8,054 nt of DNA. Origin: CAYLNH01 sp964384625 (GTDB taxonomy: Bacteria > Verrucomicrobiota > Lentisphaeria > JABSQK01). The stretch lies in NCBI GenBank assembly GCA_964384625.1, contig CAYLNH010000310.1, forward strand, positions 1-8,054. Reading direction: 5' to 3'. The position numbers were made by a program, and so were the translations under genes. A model generated the notes under the pieces. That model made no database searches and was not told where the DNA came from. It saw only the letters and a list, made by a program, of their open reading frames with translations. Shown here piece after piece: positions 6,384-8,054 of this stretch (positions within the stretch are counted from its first letter, which is position 1; each line of letters opens with the position of its first letter).

Positions 6384-7613
6384 GCCGGGCGCGAGCTGCT
6401 TGATCTCCTTGTGGAGATCCGCTTTGATTTTCTCGATGTCGCGGCCGGGCTCGATGGTTTTGTCCTTCTTCTTGTGGACGTCGATGTTGTAGGCGTTCCG
6501 GCAGATCTCGTCCGGAAAGCTGCGCTTCTCGAGGTAGTCGTCGAGCACCAGCTTGTAGTCGCCGATGATGCGCCGCGTTTCGCGTACGCCCAGGAGAGAA
6601 CCGGTGGTCGCCAGGAAGCTGGCAGCGAACGCCGGGTGAAACTCCTTGAACGCCTCGTGGTATTGCGCCACCTGCTTGCGGCCGTGGATGAGTGCCTTGG
6701 AGACGCTGGTGGCGTCCGTGTTGTCGACGTCGTAGACGTGGCCGGTGTTGAAGCCGAAGACATTCGGACCAATCTCCCGGAAGCACGAGTGCAGATCGAC
6801 GATCAGCGGATAGCGCCCGGAGTCGATGGCCTTGTGGATCGGGCTCTCCGGATCGAAGAAGTGAACGCTCGGACCGGTGTGCAGCGTGTAGGAGTCAACG
6901 TTCGAGATGACGAAGCAGTGTGTTGCCGGCTGCAGATCGCCGTCGACATCTCCCTTTTCGAATTCCGCGCCGGCCCAGGCGGCCAAGTCGCCGTCACCGG
7001 TACAGTCGACATACGCCTTCGCCCGGTACGCGGAGAGCCCGTTCTTGTTGCAGACCGTCACCGTCGTGACATTGCCGTCCGCCGCTTCGACGGTGGCGAG
7101 CTGCGTGTGAAACAGCACTTCAGCGCCGGCGCCCGTGACCATGTCGTCATAGATGCGCTTCAGCAATTCCGGGTCGATCGCGACCGCAACGATGGGATTG
7201 GCTGCGGCTGCCTTCTTCATGTTCGGCATGCCGGCGATGCATGCATCACGGACGTGTGCCGCGAGGCCGCGCGCGATCACCTTCTCGCCGTCGGCAATCA
7301 GTCTGCCCCCGCACCACTCCCAGTCTCTCAACCCGGCTTTCGACGGATTGGCGTCCAAGTAGCGAATTGCGTGCCACAGGTCCTCATCGTCGCGGATCAG
7401 GTGGTCGTATGATTCATCCTGCCAGAAGCTTCCGGTAGCTCCCCGTAGCTGGTTGGCCCGATGTGCTGTGAATGACTTCTGTGAGTGAAGCAGGTCGTCC
7501 AACTCAGAGCTGGGCAGAGGCCATATGATGGCGTGCATGTGGCTTGGCATGAGTACCCAGTTCAGGACAACGCAGCGTTCAAGGTCGAAGTAGTGGAGCG
7601 CGTCCCGGACCAA
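6381..7613 (-). CDS. Chimeric reading frame: RAYT C-terminal part fused to FAD-dependent oxidoreductase lacking its N-terminus
   Basis: Residues 1 to about 103 are the core and end of a RAYT/Y1 transposase: the HUH motif H25-M-H27 in MPSHMHAII, the catalytic-Tyr candidate Y69 in QDESYDHLIRD, and YLDANPSKAGLRDWEW at 85-100. From about residue 105 (near base 7300) the protein becomes an FAD_oxidored-type enzyme: KVIARGLAAHVRDA, IDPELLKRIYDDM, VDCTGDGDLAAWAGAEFEKG (202-221), and GVRETRRIIGDY (342-353). The N-terminal Rossmann glycine motif GxGxxG that should open such an enzyme is absent here and in the 117 bp before the transposase start. The first possible start is TTG at 7613, without a ribosome binding site, and the same frame continues upstream across a TAG. 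The frame ends at another TAG (6381-6383). Probably a non-functional fusion product of a rearrangement; assembly error is an alternative. Confidence 0.65.
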   Translation of the reverse strand: MVRDALHYFDLERCVVLNWVLMPSHMHAIIWPLPSSELDDLLHSQKSFTAHRANQLRGATGSFWQDESYDHLIRDDEDLWHAIRYLDANPSKAGLRDWEWCGGRLIADGEKVIARGLAAHVRDACIAGMPNMKKAAAANPIVAVAIDPELLKRIYDDMVTGAGAEVLFHTQLATVEAADGNVTTVTVCNKNGLSAYRAKAYVDCTGDGDLAAWAGAEFEKGDVDGDLQPATHCFVISNVDSYTLHTGPSVHFFDPESPIHKAIDSGRYPLIVDLHSCFREIGPNVFGFNTGHVYDVDNTDATSVSKALIHGRKQVAQYHEAFKEFHPAFAASFLATTGSLLGVRETRRIIGDYKLVLDDYLEKRSFPDEICRNAYNIDVHKKKDKTIEPGRDIEKIKADLHKEIKQLAPG

Positions 7614-7643
7614 TTGCGCGATCTTGGGATTCCGTAGAAGGCA

Positions 7644-7646
7644 CTA
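7644..7646 (-). other. In-frame amber codon within the RAYT region
   Basis: CTA on the + strand, TAG on the coding strand, between LNAGHG and CLLRNPKIA. RAYT proteins, as I remember them, carry a continuous GHG-E-C-like segment here, so GAG to TAG is the simplest explanation. The TAG lies exactly 421 codons upstream of the second TAG in the same frame. Confidence 0.85.
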
Positions 7647-7937
7647 ACCGTGACCGGCATTGAGATATACGTCCGCTTTGTGCGACACCAGCCTTTGCAG
7701 CCTTGCCAGTTCCGGCAAACCCATGCGAGAGACATTAGCGGCCTCGAGCAGAAGCTCATCGCGCTCTCTTCTCCAGGCGTCCAGCACAGCGGCCGGGAGT
7801 GAGTCAGCCAGTCGCGATGTGACGGAGTAGACAGCACCGCGCTTGCGTAAGTGTGGCAGACTACGCCCGCGGCGAATCGTGAACTCTGAGTCGGTTGCGG
7901 CGACCGCTACTCTTCTGTCTGGCGAGATTGACAACAT
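7644..7937 (-). pseudogene. N-terminal part of a RAYT (REP-associated tyrosine transposase), cut off by in-frame TAG
   Basis: A 97-residue frame with ATG at 7937 and TAG at 7644-7646. It carries the N-terminal signature of RAYT proteins: RGRSLPHLRKRGAVYSVTSR, RLADSLP, then a charged helix (LDAWRRERDELLLEA) and ADVYLNAGHG. The same frame continues after the TAG with CLLRNPKIAQLVRDALHYFD and the HUH motif, so both pieces were once one transposase. RAYTs cut single-stranded REP hairpins and are single-copy, domesticated relatives of IS200/IS605 transposases. The sequence before the ATG has only an AGG directly touching the start codon, a poor ribosome binding site. Inactive as it stands, since the HUH histidines and the catalytic tyrosine lie beyond the stop. 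Confidence 0.7.
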
Positions 7938-7944
7938 CCTGGTA

Positions 7945-7964
7945 TTACCCGTTTAACCGGGTAA
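7945..7964. repeat. Palindrome directly upstream of the RAYT start
   Basis: TTACCCG (7945-7951) and CGGGTAA (7958-7964) are exact reverse complements with a 6-base loop, 8 bp before the RAYT ATG. It is followed by GTAG (7967-7970). It may be a REP-like element bound by the transposase or an operator in its leader. Confidence 0.4.
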
Positions 7965-8001
7965 CGGTAGCGCATGGGAGTGCCTGGTCAAGACGGAATT
8001 G

Positions 8002-8020
8002 CGCGGTCGAGACGACCGCG
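8002..8020. repeat. GC-rich REP-like hairpin upstream of the RAYT
   Basis: CGCGGTCG (8002-8009) and CGACCGCG (8013-8020) are perfect reverse complements around a 3-base loop. The 3-base loop and GCGG...CCGC ends repeat the architecture of the 6090-6106 palindrome, though the inner stem bases differ. Short GC-rich palindromes flanking RAYT genes are typical REP elements. No protein-coding signal is seen in 7938-8054. Confidence 0.45.
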
Positions 8021-8054
8021 GCCAGTGCGCCTGTGAGTGCACGACATCAGAGAG

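Noticed and set aside
6195..7412. Long open frame (405 codons) on the + strand opposite the oxidoreductase
   Set aside because: It lies antisense to clear FAD_oxidored and RAYT motifs; its valine/aspartate-rich composition is the usual shadow of a GC-rich gene, and it shows no domain.
6135..7937. TAG recoded as an amino acid (for example pyrrolysine) in this organism
   Set aside because: The propeller/PA14 gene and the ATPase gene both stop at TAG exactly where their families normally end, so TAG acts as a stop; kept only as a question in the findings.
6381..7937. Complete IS200/IS605 insertion sequence
   Set aside because: The transposase has the RAYT-type N-terminus (LPH...GAVYSVT...LADSLP), no TnpB partner is present, and no left/right IS ends can be recognised.

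Overview
The window looks like chromosomal DNA of a polysaccharide-degrading, Gram-negative-type bacterium, probably of the PVC superphylum (Verrucomicrobia / Kiritimatiellae / Lentisphaerae-like). This is an inference from gene style: a long secreted beta-propeller protein with a FlgD-like Ig domain and a C-terminal PA14 domain, a GH43 hydrolase, an 'FAD-dependent oxidoreductase' of the kind common in those genomes, a RAYT-type transposase, and GC-rich DNA with short palindromes between genes. No rRNA, tRNA, CRISPR array or phage genes are visible.

Left part (1-3547, + strand): the end of a probable carbohydrate-binding-type domain whose reading frame is closed by a stop right at the window edge, then a complete 1017-residue exported multidomain protein. 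Two hairpins follow it and separate it from the convergent genes on the - strand.

Middle (3692-6006, - strand): an archaeal-type AAA ATPase with a C-terminal winged-helix-like region, and upstream of it a GH43 glycoside hydrolase close to exo-beta-1,3-galactanases. Just upstream of the ATPase ribosome binding site lies a striking AT-rich array of three abutting 14-bp dyads, AAAC-N6-GTTT, which looks like an operator.

Right part (6135-7937, - strand): one continuous reading frame that joins a RAYT (REP-associated tyrosine transposase, HUH/Y1 type) to an FAD-dependent oxidoreductase lacking its N-terminal nucleotide-binding motif. The frame is interrupted twice by TAG, once inside each half, at places where the protein families appear to continue. 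The simplest reading is a decayed fusion left by a rearrangement. Short GC-rich palindromes, one with a GTAG tetranucleotide at its foot as in REP elements, lie on both sides of this unit.

The intact genes fit glycan breakdown (exported propeller/PA14 protein, cytoplasmic galactanase-like hydrolase, remnant of an oxidoreductase). The ATPase seems an independent, self-regulated unit. No coherent new multi-gene system can be demonstrated; the best leads are the operator array in front of the ATPase and the RAYT-oxidoreductase chimera with its two in-frame amber codons.
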